Source: Achromobacter denitrificans NBRC 15125
Lineage (GTDB): Bacteria > Pseudomonadota > Gammaproteobacteria > Burkholderiales > Burkholderiaceae_B
DNA length: 64,000 bases
Reading direction: 5' to 3'
Assembly: GCF_001571365.1 (NCBI RefSeq)
Contig: NZ_BCTQ01000008.1
Span: 62,001 to 126,000 of the forward strand
The position numbers and the translations under genes are program-made. The notes below the pieces were generated by a model. It searched no databases and had not been told where the DNA came from. It worked only from the letters and a program-made list of their open reading frames with translations. Below, one piece after another: positions 16,979-26,053 of this stretch (the first letter of the stretch is position 1; the number at the start of each line of letters is the position of its first letter).

Positions 16979-19366
16979 ATGTCCTTGTCCAATCTGGAAG
17001 CCGTTCTTGGCGGCACAGCCCTCCTCCTCCTGGGCGCCGCGCTGGTATTGCTGTATTACGCCCGCAACACCATGGCCGAAGCCCGGCGGCTGCGCGGCCG
17101 GCTCCAGGCCGCGGGCGCCTCGGCCCAGGTGCAGGCCGGGCTGCTGGACGTAACGCCCACGCTGATCGCCGCGCTGGACGGCATGCACCGCTATCTCGCC
17201 GTCAACAAGGCCTTCGAGGAAACCGTCGGGTCGGACCGCAGCCAGCTCATCGGGGTCGAAGCCAGCCGCCTTCCCGGAGAGGCCGGCTCCCTCGGCGCGC
17301 AACTGGAGAATTTCGCGGCGCAGTGCGTGATCACCGATCAGGCGATCACCGAAGTCATCAATTTCCGCACGGCCAGCGGGCGCTTCGTGGACGGCCTGCT
17401 GATTGTCCGCCCCTATTATTCCGAGGACGCCAAGCGGGGCGCGCTGGTGGCGGTGGTGGACATCTCGGCGCGCCTGGCGGCCGAACGCGAGGCCCGCGAG
17501 ATCAAGGATACGGTGGAAGACCTGGTCGCCACGCTGCCGATGGCGTTCTTCCGGCTGCGGGAGGAAATCGACGGCAATCGCCGGATCTCCTACCTGGTGG
17601 GCCACACCGATCGCTTCCTGCGCACTTCGCTCAACCAGATCCACATGAATTCGGGCGGCCTGCCCCGGTCGAACGTGCTGGAAGACTACTGGCCGGCCGC
17701 CCGCGCCGCGCTCGAAGAGTCCCGCAGCGGGCATACGCCCATCCAGATCGATCTGCCCATGCACCGCCCCGAGGACGAAGGCTGGCTGCGCATCGGCACC
17801 GCGGTTCCGCGCAGCCCCGCCGAGGGCGTCACGGAATGGAACGGCTACCTGCTGGACGTGACGCAAGAGCATCGCGACGGCCTCGCGCTGAGCCAGGCCA
17901 AGGCCGCGGCGGAGGCCAACGCCGAAGCCAAGTCCCGCTTCCTGGCCGTGATGAGCCATGAAATCCGCACGCCCCTGGCGACCGCGGTCGGCGCGCTGGA
18001 AATGCTGCGGAACTCGCCCCTGGACGCCACCCAGCATCAACACGTGGAACTGGCCGACAACGCCTCGCACCTGTTGATGGAAATCATCGGCGACGTGCTC
18101 GATTTTTCACGCCTGGAGGCCGGGCAGCTCGCCGTCGAGGCCATTCCCTTTTCGATACGGGAACTGTTCGACCAGGTGCTGCCGATTTTCTCGCCCGGCG
18201 CGCGGCGGCGCGGGCTGACCCTGGATCTGTGCATCGCGCGCGAGGTGGCCGCCGAATTCGTGGGCGACCCGGTGCGGATCAAGCAGATCGTCATCAACCT
18301 GGTGGGCAACGCGGTGAAATTCACCGCAACCGGCGGGATCGTGGTGTCGGTCTCCGTCGATCCCGACCTGGCTCCGGGCGACGGCGCCGGCCAGCAGCTG
18401 ATCATCTCCGTCGCCGACACCGGCATCGGCATCACCCGCGAGATGCAGCACCGCCTTTTCGACCCCTTCGCCCAGGGCGATGCCTCCATCGCCCGCAAGT
18501 TCGGCGGCAGCGGCCTGGGGCTGGCGATCAGCATGCGCCTGGCCCGCCTGCTGGGCGGCGACATCCGCGTGGAAAGCCAGGAAAACCGCGGCAGCGTCTT
18601 TGAAACGCGCTTGCCCTTGCAGGTCACGCGGCCGTCGGACGCCGAGCCCGCGGTAGCCGGCAAGCGGATCGCCATCGAGGTGCGCCGCAACCAGGATGAA
18701 AAGGCCTTGCGGGCCTATGCCGAAACGCTGGGGTTTTCGCTGGTCCACGCCCACGAGGACGCCGACGCGCGCATCGTGGACGCCGACAGGCCGATGCCGC
18801 CGGGCGGCCCGCCCGTCATCCAGCTGGTGCAGGAAGGCCCGCCCGCCTCCGCCGCCGCGCGGACGCCCCAGATCCTCAGCGGCAATCCGATACGGTGGCA
18901 GGAGTTCCGGAAAATCTGTCTTACCATATTGCAATTGAATTGTTCGGTTACTCGAATGCCCGCCGGTTTGCCGGAGAATTCCAAAGACGGCCCGCCGCTG
19001 CGGATCCTGGTGGTGGAGGACCACGCGCCCTACCAGATCGTCGTCCGCAACCTGCTGGAAAAACTGGGAGGCGCCCCCGACGTCGTCGCCAACGCATCGG
19101 ACGCCTTGCAGCTGATGGAACGGAATCGCTACGCCCTCGTCATTACCGACTGCCATCTGCCCGGCATGGATGGATTCGAACTGGCCCGGAGCATACGGAA
19201 ACTGGCCGACCCGGGACTGCGCGGCCTGCCGGTCATCGGACTGAGCGCGGACCTGTCGCCGGACCATGTGCAGCGGTCGCGCGAGGCGGGCATGAATGAT
19301 TTCCTGGTCAAGCCCGTCAACCTGGCGACGCTGCGCGCCTGCATAGAAAAATGGACCCGACCGTGA
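16979..19366 (+). CDS. BvgS-like hybrid sensor histidine kinase (PAS-HisKA-HATPase-REC)
   Basis: A 795-residue protein with one N-terminal membrane segment (about residues 7-27), a PAS-like region (about 55-170), a second sensory stretch to about 300, HisKA with VMSHEIRTPL (H327), HATPase motifs INLVGNAVKF, DTGIGI and GGSGLGLAIS, and a C-terminal receiver with LVITDCHLPGMDG (D724). There are no periplasmic Venus-flytrap domains and no fused HPt domain, unlike BvgS. Phosphate must therefore pass from D724 to a separate HPt protein, and one is encoded two genes downstream. Its 3' end overlaps the response-regulator gene by 16 bp. Confidence 0.92.
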   Translation: MSLSNLEAVLGGTALLLLGAALVLLYYARNTMAEARRLRGRLQAAGASAQVQAGLLDVTPTLIAALDGMHRYLAVNKAFEETVGSDRSQLIGVEASRLPGEAGSLGAQLENFAAQCVITDQAITEVINFRTASGRFVDGLLIVRPYYSEDAKRGALVAVVDISARLAAEREAREIKDTVEDLVATLPMAFFRLREEIDGNRRISYLVGHTDRFLRTSLNQIHMNSGGLPRSNVLEDYWPAARAALEESRSGHTPIQIDLPMHRPEDEGWLRIGTAVPRSPAEGVTEWNGYLLDVTQEHRDGLALSQAKAAAEANAEAKSRFLAVMSHEIRTPLATAVGALEMLRNSPLDATQHQHVELADNASHLLMEIIGDVLDFSRLEAGQLAVEAIPFSIRELFDQVLPIFSPGARRRGLTLDLCIAREVAAEFVGDPVRIKQIVINLVGNAVKFTATGGIVVSVSVDPDLAPGDGAGQQLIISVADTGIGITREMQHRLFDPFAQGDASIARKFGGSGLGLAISMRLARLLGGDIRVESQENRGSVFETRLPLQVTRPSDAEPAVAGKRIAIEVRRNQDEKALRAYAETLGFSLVHAHEDADARIVDADRPMPPGGPPVIQLVQEGPPASAAARTPQILSGNPIRWQEFRKICLTILQLNCSVTRMPAGLPENSKDGPPLRILVVEDHAPYQIVVRNLLEKLGGAPDVVANASDALQLMERNRYALVITDCHLPGMDGFELARSIRKLADPGLRGLPVIGLSADLSPDHVQRSREAGMNDFLVKPVNLATLRACIEKWTRP

Positions 19367-19995
19367 CCACCGTACTCATCGTCGACGATCACCCCTCCCT
19401 GCGCCTGGTGCTGAAAATGCACTTGTCCCAAGTGCTGGGCGTGACGCAAATACTGGAAGCCGACAACGGTCAGTCCACCATACAGGCCGTGAAGGATTCG
19501 GCCCCGGGCCTGGTCATCCTGGACATCGATATCCCCAAGATCAACGGGCTGGACGTGATTCCGCGCATCCGCGCCATCGATCCGGCCATCCGCATCCTGG
19601 TGGTCTCCGGCCAGGACCAGGCGGTGTTCGCGCCGCGGGTCAAGATGGCCGGGGCGGACGGCTACGTCAGCAAGGCGCAGGATATCTCCGAGATCGTGCG
19701 CTGCGTCGAGGCCATCCTGGCGGGGTATTCGGTGTTTCCTAACACCGACGGGCCGCACGCCGGGCGTCCGAAACGCGCCACCCAGAACGTCGACCGCCTG
19801 AATCGCCTGTCCGACAAGGAAATCGTCATCATGCAGATGCTGGCGCGCGGCCTGTCCAACAAGGAAATCGGCGAGGCGCTCTTCATCAGCAACAAAACCG
19901 TCAGCACGCACAAGACCCGCATCATGGGGAAACTGGAAGTGCAGACCCTGGTGGAGCTCGTGGATTTCGCGCGGGAATGCCACATCGCTCCCTGA
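19351..19995 (+). CDS. BvgA-like NarL/FixJ-family response regulator
   Basis: A 214-residue regulator: receiver domain with acidic pair VDDHP at residues 11-15 and phospho-acceptor D58 in LVILDIDIPKINGLDV, then a LuxR-type HTH (LSDKEIVIMQMLARGLSNKEIGEALFISNKTVSTHKTRIMGKL). The pattern IPK.(N/D)GL, the (L/M)AGY..FP segment and the terminal LVEL.DFA block resemble Bordetella BvgA along the whole length. It should bind DNA as a dimer after phosphorylation. The gene overlaps the kinase gene and is followed 16 bp later by an HPt gene. Likely targets are the adjacent autotransporter and the GAAATTTC sites at 25.5 and 27.0 kb. Confidence 0.92.
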   Translation: MDPTVTTVLIVDDHPSLRLVLKMHLSQVLGVTQILEADNGQSTIQAVKDSAPGLVILDIDIPKINGLDVIPRIRAIDPAIRILVVSGQDQAVFAPRVKMAGADGYVSKAQDISEIVRCVEAILAGYSVFPNTDGPHAGRPKRATQNVDRLNRLSDKEIVIMQMLARGLSNKEIGEALFISNKTVSTHKTRIMGKLEVQTLVELVDFARECHIAP

Positions 19996-20011
19996 CGTCT
20001 CCCGGCCGCCG

Positions 20012-20710
20012 ATGAATCGCGCCCTGATCCTGGGAAAACGCCATGCCCGCATGGCGGAACTGGCGGGCCTGCTCGATGGCCTCGGCCTGCGGGCGCAACT
20101 GCACGCCGCCGACCTGGGGGCCGGCCCCGAGGCCCGGCCCCGGGTCCTGCTGGCGGACGAGGATGCCGACGGCCTCCAGGAGGGGAAACTGCCCGCGGGC
20201 GTCTCCGACATCCCGATCCGGATCGCCATCTCCGGCTCCGGCTCTCCCGTGCCGGGCATGCAGGCCGTGGTGATGCCCCCGGCCACCGAAGCCAGCCTGG
20301 CCCGGGCCCTGCTGGATACCGGCTACTACCTGCCCGCGGACGCGGAGTGCGCCGCCATCGCGGCCACGCTGCATGACCTCGTCGAGGGCGACAGCGCCAT
20401 CGTCGGGGAACTGATCGACAGCCTGATCGCGACCGGCGAGGCCGACATCGCCGCCTACCGGGCGCGCTGCGCCGAGGGAAACTGGCTTGCCGCCGGCGCC
20501 CTGGCCCACCGAATCAAGGGCACGGCGCGCATGGCCGGCTGCGCTTCCCTCACCCGCCTGAGCGAACGCATCGAGGCGGCCTCGCGCGCGGAGGCCGACA
20601 AGCTGCTGCCCGACCTCAACGCGATCTTCGCGCCGGGCGTGGACCGCCTGTGCGCCGCGCTGCGCGAACTGCGGCGCGCTCCCCCCTCCTTCGGAAATTT
20701 CGCCAGATAG
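20012..20710 (+). CDS. stand-alone HPt phosphotransfer protein
   Basis: A 232-residue protein. The N-terminal ~100 residues look like a degenerate receiver (RPRVLLADEDADGL...), and the C-terminal domain is an HPt module with the phospho-accepting histidine in ALAHRIKGTARMAG (H166). HPt function between the hybrid kinase's receiver and the BvgA-like regulator is strongly suggested by the three-gene operon. In classical BvgS this module is fused to the kinase, so here the phosphorelay is split. The protein has no transmembrane segment. Confidence 0.85.
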   Translation: MNRALILGKRHARMAELAGLLDGLGLRAQLHAADLGAGPEARPRVLLADEDADGLQEGKLPAGVSDIPIRIAISGSGSPVPGMQAVVMPPATEASLARALLDTGYYLPADAECAAIAATLHDLVEGDSAIVGELIDSLIATGEADIAAYRARCAEGNWLAAGALAHRIKGTARMAGCASLTRLSERIEAASRAEADKLLPDLNAIFAPGVDRLCAALRELRRAPPSFGNFAR

Positions 20711-20844
20711 TTTGGGCGGCTTCCCAATCGACGATTTCTGCCGCGGACCCATACTTTTTCCAAGGGCGCCGCGGACACTGGCTTTCCCGCGTCCCGGGCG
20801 TCGCGCCGCATGGCACGAACGCCACCTGACTCGTGGAATTCATC

Positions 20845-23800
20845 ATGTCCCCGCTTTTCTCCTCCGCGCCCGCCATCCGGCCGGCGCTCACCGAAGCCCC
20901 TCAGCGGCAGACCGGCAGCCCTCTCCCGAAGCACTCGCAGGACAGGCTGCGCTCGCCCTTCCTGTTCTCCGTCGCGTCCCTGCTGACGCTGGCCGGCGTG
21001 CCCCCCGCCTCCTCGCAGACCATAGACGGCGGCGCCGTCGTCAGCGTGCCCGGCACGCACACTTCGCCCTGGACCATCGCGGGTTCGCTCTCGGTCGGCA
21101 ATACCAGCAGCGGCACGCTGAACATCAACGCCGGCGGCTCCGTTTCCAGCGGCTCCGGCTTCATCGGCCGTCAAGCCGGCAGCACGGGCACGGTGACGGT
21201 GAGCGGCGCAGGGGCGCAATGGACGACCGGCCCGGGCCTCAATATCGGGAACATCGGCACTGGCACGCTGAACATCTCGAATGGCGGCCGCGTGACCAGC
21301 ACGACCAATACCTATCTGGGCGTGGCCGCCGGCAGCAGCGGCACCTTGACGATCAGCGGCGCGGGTTCCCAGTTGAACACCGCCGGCTTCATGCGCGTGG
21401 GCCAGACGGGCCACGGCGTCATGCAGATCACGGGCGGCGCCGTCGTGACGAATGGGCTGGGCTACGTCGGCTACGACACGACCGGCATCGGCGTGGCGAC
21501 GGTAAGCGGCGCGGGGTCGCAGTGGAACAGCAGCGCCGAACTCAGCGTCGGCACCATGGGCAAGGGCCAGCTCATCATCTCCAATGGCGGCGCCGTGTCC
21601 AGCACGCTCGGAACCATAGGCAGCACCGCGAGCGCGACGGGCTCGGTCACGGTCGACGGAACCGGCTCCTCGTGGACCAACTCCAGCACGCTCACGGTGG
21701 GCCATGGCGGCTCGGGCGCGTTGACCATTTCGAACAATGCCGTGGTCACCGCGGCAAGCGCCAGAGCGGGCGTGACCGCCGGCTCGCAGGGCGTCATCAA
21801 CATCGGCGCGGCTGCCACCGACGCCGCGGCCGCGCCGGGCAGCCTGGTGCTGACCAGCGCCTCCCCGTCGGTGACGCTGGGCTCGACCGGCTCGCTCGTC
21901 TTCAACCACACCGACGCCAGCGGCGGCTATCTGTTCACGCCGGTGATATCGGGCGCCGGCCGCGTCGGCGTCTATAGCGGCGCCACCGTCCTGACCGGCG
22001 ACAACACCTATACCGGCGGCACGACGATCCAGGGCGGGATCCTGCAACTGGGCAATGGCGGCACCTCCGGTTCCATCGCCGGCAACGTACTGAACAACGC
22101 CATCCTGAAGTTCGACCGCTCCAACAGCATGACGGTCGCGGGCCTCATTTCGGGGTCGGGCACGGTCGAACAGGCCGGCGCCGGCACCACGATACTGACG
22201 GCAAACAACGTCTACACGGGCGGCACCACCATTTCCAGCGGCACCCTGCAACTGGGCAACGGCGGCGCCACCGGTGCCATCGTCGGCGACGTGGCCAATA
22301 ACGGCACGCTGGTCGTCGACCGTTCCAACACCCTGACACTGGCGGGCGCGGTCAGCGGCACCGGCGCGGTCCATCAGGACGGCGCGGGCACCACCATCCT
22401 GACGGGCGGCAACACCTACACGGGCGGCACCACCATCTCCGCCGGGACCTTGCAGCTCGGCAACGGCGGCGCCACGGGATCCATCGTGGGCGACGTGACG
22501 GATAACGGCAGGCTCGTGTTCAACCGTTCCGACACCCTGACCTTTGCCGGCGCCATCTCCGGCACGGGCGCCGTCGCGCAGACCGGGACCGGCACCACGG
22601 TCCTGACCGCGGACCACAGCTATGCGGGCGGCACTACGATCTCCGCCGGAACCTTGCAACTGGGCAACGGCGGCACCACGGGTTCCATCGTCGGCGACGT
22701 GACGGACAACGGCACGCTGGCCTTCGATCGTTCCGATACCGCGACCTTCGCGGGGCTCATCTCCGGCACGGGCGGCGTCGGGCAACAGGGCGCCGGCACC
22801 ACGGTGCTGACGGCCGACCATAGCTACACGGGCGGCACCAGGATCTCCGCCGGGACCTTGCAGCTCGGCAACGGCGGCACCACCGGTTCCATCGTCGGCG
22901 ACGTGACGGACAACGGCAAGCTCGTGTTCAACCGTTCCGACACCCTGACCTTTGCCGGCGCCATCTCCGGCACGGGCGCCGTCGAGCAGCATGGCGCCGG
23001 CACCACGATCCTGACGGCGGACAGCAGCTACGCCGGCGGCACCACGATTTCCAGCGGGGTGCTGCAACTGGGCGACGGCGGCGCCACAGGCGCCATCATG
23101 GGCGACGTGCTGAACCAAGGCGCCCTGGTCTTCAATCGCGCGGACGCCGTGACCTTCGCGGGCGTCGTGTCCGGCGCGGGCGAGGTGCGCCAGATAGGCG
23201 CCGGCGTCACCATGCTGACGGCGCACAACACCTACGGCGGAGCCACCTCCGTCGAGGCCGGCGTGCTGCGGGCGGGAACGCCCGCGGCGTTCAGCCCGTC
23301 GTCCGCGATGACCGTCGCGGCCGCCGGCACCCTGGACCTGAACGGCTACAGCCAGGCCGTCGCAGGCCTGAGCAATGCGGGGCGGATCTCCATGGGAACG
23401 GGAACCTCGCCCGGCACGACGCTGACCACGCCGAACTACGTCGGCCACGACGGCACCATCGCGCTCAACACCTATCTGGGCGCCGACGGCTCGCCGTCCG
23501 ACCGCCTGGTGATCGATGGCGGCGCCGCGTCGGGAACGTCCACCCTCCTCGTCGAAAACGCCGGCGGGCCGGGCGCCGTGACCACCGGCAACGGCATTCG
23601 CGTCGTCGACGCCATCCATGGCGCCACCACCGCGGCCGGCGCGTTCGCGCTCGGCAATCCCGGGGGCTACATCGCGGCCGGCCCCTACGCCTACCGGCTG
23701 TTCCGCGCCGGCGTCGACGGCAACGGCCAACAGAACTGGTACCTGCGCTCGACCGTGGACTGCGCCTCGGCCCCGTCCCACCCCGCGTGCCCGCAGCCAG

Positions 23801-24861
23801 ACCCGGAGCCGGACCCGAATCCCAATCCGGATCCCAACCCGGCCCCCGGCCCCACGCCTCCCGCGCCGCCCGACTATCGGCCCGAAGTGTCGGCCGCCGT
23901 CGCCACGCCGACGCTGGCGCTGCGCTATGGCGATGCGCTGCTGGACTCGCTGCACGAGCGCATGGGCGAAGAGCGTATGTTCCGCCCGGGCATCGCCAGC
24001 GACGCCGCGCCCCTGGCATGGGGCCGCGCCATCGGCGTCACCGGCAAGCGCGACGCCGGCCAGGCAGGCATCTACGGCTCCAAGGGCCCCGACTACGACT
24101 ATCGGGTCTACGCCTTGCAAACCGGGGTCGACCTCTACCAGCGGCAAGCCCCTTCCGGCAGCATCGATCGCGCCGGAACCTACGTCGCCTTCGGCCGCGC
24201 CAGCGCCGACGTCACCCATGCCGGCGGCCGCGACGCGGGCGACGCGCAGCTCGACGGCCTCTCGCTGGGCGGCTACTGGACGCATATCGGCAAGGACGGC
24301 TGGTACACCGATGCCATCATCCAGGGCACGAAGTATCACGTCGACAATGCCCGCTCGCCATCCGGCTTCGACGTCCGCACCCGCGGCCACGGCCTGGGCG
24401 CGTCGCTGGAGGGCGGCTATCCCTTCCGTCTCAACGACGAATGGGTCATCGAGCCGCAGGCCCAGCTGAGCTACCAGAAGATCAATCTGAACGACGCCAA
24501 CGACGGCGTGGCCCGCGTCCGATTCAGCGACGTCGACAGCCTGCGAGGCCGCGTGGGCGTGCGCGTGGCGCGCATGGTGGAACTGGACTCCAGCGGCCAG
24601 AACCGGCGCGTCGCCACGACCTGGCTGCGCGCCAGCCTCGTCAACGAGTTCCTCGCGAACCCCGCCACGGCATTCTCGTCGCAGGGCGGCGAGGTGCCGT
24701 TCCGCGCCGACATGAGAGGGCTCTCGGCCCAGTTCAACCTCGGCGCGGACGTGGGCGTGAAGCGCAACGTATCGCTCTACGGCAGCGTGGGTTCGGAAGT
24801 CAGCCTTCGCGGCGAAGGCCATAGCCTGAACGGAAAACTCGGCGTGAAAATCGCCTTCTAG
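20845..24861 (+). CDS. autotransporter (type V secretion) with repeat-rich passenger
   Basis: About 1338 residues from ATG 20845; a GTG at 20833 is the alternative start. An unusually long N-terminal extension precedes the signal-peptide core (SPFLFSVASLLTLAGVPPASSQ). The passenger begins with a variable Ser/Gly/Thr region built of NTSSGTLNI and VSGAGSQW-type strands, then six 68-residue autotransporter repeats (T-Y-x-GGTTIxxGxLQLGxGG), then a PDPEPDPNPNPDP proline linker near residues 985-1010. The C-terminal ~290 residues form a beta-barrel autotransporter domain ending in KIAF. It is probably a surface adhesin. The upstream 134-bp gap follows the phosphorelay operon directly. Confidence 0.93.
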   Translation: MSPLFSSAPAIRPALTEAPQRQTGSPLPKHSQDRLRSPFLFSVASLLTLAGVPPASSQTIDGGAVVSVPGTHTSPWTIAGSLSVGNTSSGTLNINAGGSVSSGSGFIGRQAGSTGTVTVSGAGAQWTTGPGLNIGNIGTGTLNISNGGRVTSTTNTYLGVAAGSSGTLTISGAGSQLNTAGFMRVGQTGHGVMQITGGAVVTNGLGYVGYDTTGIGVATVSGAGSQWNSSAELSVGTMGKGQLIISNGGAVSSTLGTIGSTASATGSVTVDGTGSSWTNSSTLTVGHGGSGALTISNNAVVTAASARAGVTAGSQGVINIGAAATDAAAAPGSLVLTSASPSVTLGSTGSLVFNHTDASGGYLFTPVISGAGRVGVYSGATVLTGDNTYTGGTTIQGGILQLGNGGTSGSIAGNVLNNAILKFDRSNSMTVAGLISGSGTVEQAGAGTTILTANNVYTGGTTISSGTLQLGNGGATGAIVGDVANNGTLVVDRSNTLTLAGAVSGTGAVHQDGAGTTILTGGNTYTGGTTISAGTLQLGNGGATGSIVGDVTDNGRLVFNRSDTLTFAGAISGTGAVAQTGTGTTVLTADHSYAGGTTISAGTLQLGNGGTTGSIVGDVTDNGTLAFDRSDTATFAGLISGTGGVGQQGAGTTVLTADHSYTGGTRISAGTLQLGNGGTTGSIVGDVTDNGKLVFNRSDTLTFAGAISGTGAVEQHGAGTTILTADSSYAGGTTISSGVLQLGDGGATGAIMGDVLNQGALVFNRADAVTFAGVVSGAGEVRQIGAGVTMLTAHNTYGGATSVEAGVLRAGTPAAFSPSSAMTVAAAGTLDLNGYSQAVAGLSNAGRISMGTGTSPGTTLTTPNYVGHDGTIALNTYLGADGSPSDRLVIDGGAASGTSTLLVENAGGPGAVTTGNGIRVVDAIHGATTAAGAFALGNPGGYIAAGPYAYRLFRAGVDGNGQQNWYLRSTVDCASAPSHPACPQPDPEPDPNPNPDPNPAPGPTPPAPPDYRPEVSAAVATPTLALRYGDALLDSLHERMGEERMFRPGIASDAAPLAWGRAIGVTGKRDAGQAGIYGSKGPDYDYRVYALQTGVDLYQRQAPSGSIDRAGTYVAFGRASADVTHAGGRDAGDAQLDGLSLGGYWTHIGKDGWYTDAIIQGTKYHVDNARSPSGFDVRTRGHGLGASLEGGYPFRLNDEWVIEPQAQLSYQKINLNDANDGVARVRFSDVDSLRGRVGVRVARMVELDSSGQNRRVATTWLRASLVNEFLANPATAFSSQGGEVPFRADMRGLSAQFNLGADVGVKRNVSLYGSVGSEVSLRGEGHSLNGKLGVKIAF
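22012..23235 (+). repeat. 204-bp tandem repeat array inside the autotransporter gene
   Basis: The GGCGGCAC-containing T-G-G-T-T-I codons recur at 22012, 22216, 22420, 22624, 22828 and 23032, exactly 204 bp (68 codons) apart, with a degenerate seventh unit starting near 23236. Units 3 to 5 are most alike, including long nearly identical DNA runs, so recent unequal crossover is likely. Confidence 0.92.
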
Positions 24862-24865
24862 GAGG

Positions 24866-25330
24866 TCACTTCGCGAAGCCGGCGTACTTCTCGCTGGAGA
24901 CGCGGGCGCGGCCCTGGCGCGATGCGAGGGCCTGCGCTTCGAGCAGTTGCCACGCTTCGACGTGCAGCGCCTTGGCCAGCGCGCCCACCGTCCACTCGCA
25001 GATGGTCACGTCGCCGCGGTCGATCGCCTGCAGGGTGGCGGAGCTGGTGTCCGTCCGGAGCTGCAGCGTCCGCATCGAAATCCCGCAATAGTTGCGCCAG
25101 GCCCGCAGCGCGCTCGCGCCGCCCTCGACGATGGCATTGCGGATGGGCTCCGGCAAGACTCCGGCGGGGCCGTCCTCTTCCGGCGGAGCAACCGTCGTCA
25201 ACACCAGGGGCTGACGCAGGCCGCCCAGGCCGAACGCCTGCGGCGCCGGAGAATCGACGGCGCGGGCATGGGCGTCGGACCGCAAGCCGCGCCCCGCCGC
25301 GATGGGCCGGGAATGAAAAATGGACAGCAT
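24866..25330 (-). CDS. XRE-type helix-turn-helix protein
   Basis: A 154-residue protein starting ATG 25330. The C-terminal half holds a Cro/CI-like HTH: LRAWRNYCGISMRTLQLRTDTSSATLQAIDRGDVTICEWTVGALAKALHVEAWQLLEAQ. The N-terminal ~60 residues are proline-rich and uncharacterised. It converges on the autotransporter with only 4 bp between the stop codons and diverges from the receiver-like gene, placing it at the GAAATTTC-containing intergenic region. Likely a local regulator; target unknown. Confidence 0.7.
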   Translation of the reverse strand: MLSIFHSRPIAAGRGLRSDAHARAVDSPAPQAFGLGGLRQPLVLTTVAPPEEDGPAGVLPEPIRNAIVEGGASALRAWRNYCGISMRTLQLRTDTSSATLQAIDRGDVTICEWTVGALAKALHVEAWQLLEAQALASRQGRARVSSEKYAGFAK

Positions 25331-25645
25331 AAGGAAATTCCACTGTGTTGAATTCTCGGGCGAGGAAGGCTGCCCGCGCCTCATCGTGCCCATGCTCCAC
25401 GGCACTCGTACGGAGCATAGAGATGCGCGCCATCGACACGTGTAGGAAGACGCCAAATCGGCTTGCGGAAATTTCCGAATCGTTCCGGCCGCAAAGCGGC
25501 AGACCATCGGTCCGCTACGAAATCTCCTACTAGATCGTCGGAAATTTCCTAGGTGTTCCCATATTGCTATCGCTGCAAACTTGTCTCATCGCAACGTCGA
25601 CGCTTCGCGCCGGCGCAGCCAGGGGTAGATAACAGGGAGAGCGAT
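25331..25645. promoter_or_regulatory. divergent intergenic region with paired GAAATTTC palindromes
   Basis: 315 bp that are markedly less GC-rich than their surroundings. CGGAAATTTCCG (25466-25477) is a perfect 12-bp palindrome, and a second copy, GGAAATTTCC (25540-25549), continues as TTTCCTA (25545-25551), which equals the heptad consensus I recall for BvgA, (T/A)TTC(C/T)TA. The two GAAATTTC cores are 73 bp apart, close to seven helical turns. Candidate binding sites for the BvgA-like regulator encoded nearby. Confidence 0.55.
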
Positions 25646-26053
25646 ATGCTGGCCAATACGATAATAATTACCGACAGGCTTTCCGATTACCGCGACTTCC
25701 AGGAAGCACTGCGACGACAGACCGCCCCGACCGTGTGGCTGATCGAAGCGCAGGACCTGCGTTTTTTCGAGCACGAAACGTATCCGCAGCAACCCGACCT
25801 TGTGCTGCTGGACATCGCCGAAAGCGTGACCCGCTGCCTGGCCGCCACGGTAAGGGTGCGGGCGCTGTTCCCTTGCGCGAAAGTGGCGGTCCGTGCCGAA
25901 CCCCGATGGAAGAACTTCGCGTACCTCGCCGTGCAGGCGGGCGCCCACGGCGTAATCGACGCCGCGGCCTACGGCACTACCCGGAACTTGTCCGTGCTGA
26001 TCGATTCCATCCTGGCCGGCAACCTCGTGTATCGGAACATCAGCGAGCCGTGA
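25646..26053 (+). CDS. receiver-like single-domain protein
   Basis: A 135-residue protein from ATG 25646, preceded by GGGAGAG; the upstream in-frame extension lacks a site. The fold looks like a response-regulator receiver (NTIIITDRLSDYRDFQEAL..., then PDLVLLDIAES, then a VQAGAHGVIDAAA segment). However, the usual acidic pair after strand 1 is reduced to one Asp (TDR), and no DNA-binding domain follows. It may be a phosphate sink or pseudo-receiver. It ends 1 bp before the convergent EAL gene. Confidence 0.6.
   Translation: MLANTIIITDRLSDYRDFQEALRRQTAPTVWLIEAQDLRFFEHETYPQQPDLVLLDIAESVTRCLAATVRVRALFPCAKVAVRAEPRWKNFAYLAVQAGAHGVIDAAAYGTTRNLSVLIDSILAGNLVYRNISEP

Noticed and set aside
22012-23235. 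Regular repeats that might be read as a CRISPR array
   Set aside because: The period is 204 bp, an exact codon multiple, and the repeats encode autotransporter strands; there are no unique spacers and no cas genes.
20455-24822. A 1455-residue open frame on the minus strand opposite the autotransporter
   Set aside because: It mirrors the autotransporter codon for codon; long antisense frames are expected in very GC-rich repetitive genes, and it spans the phosphorelay gene end without any start or family signal.
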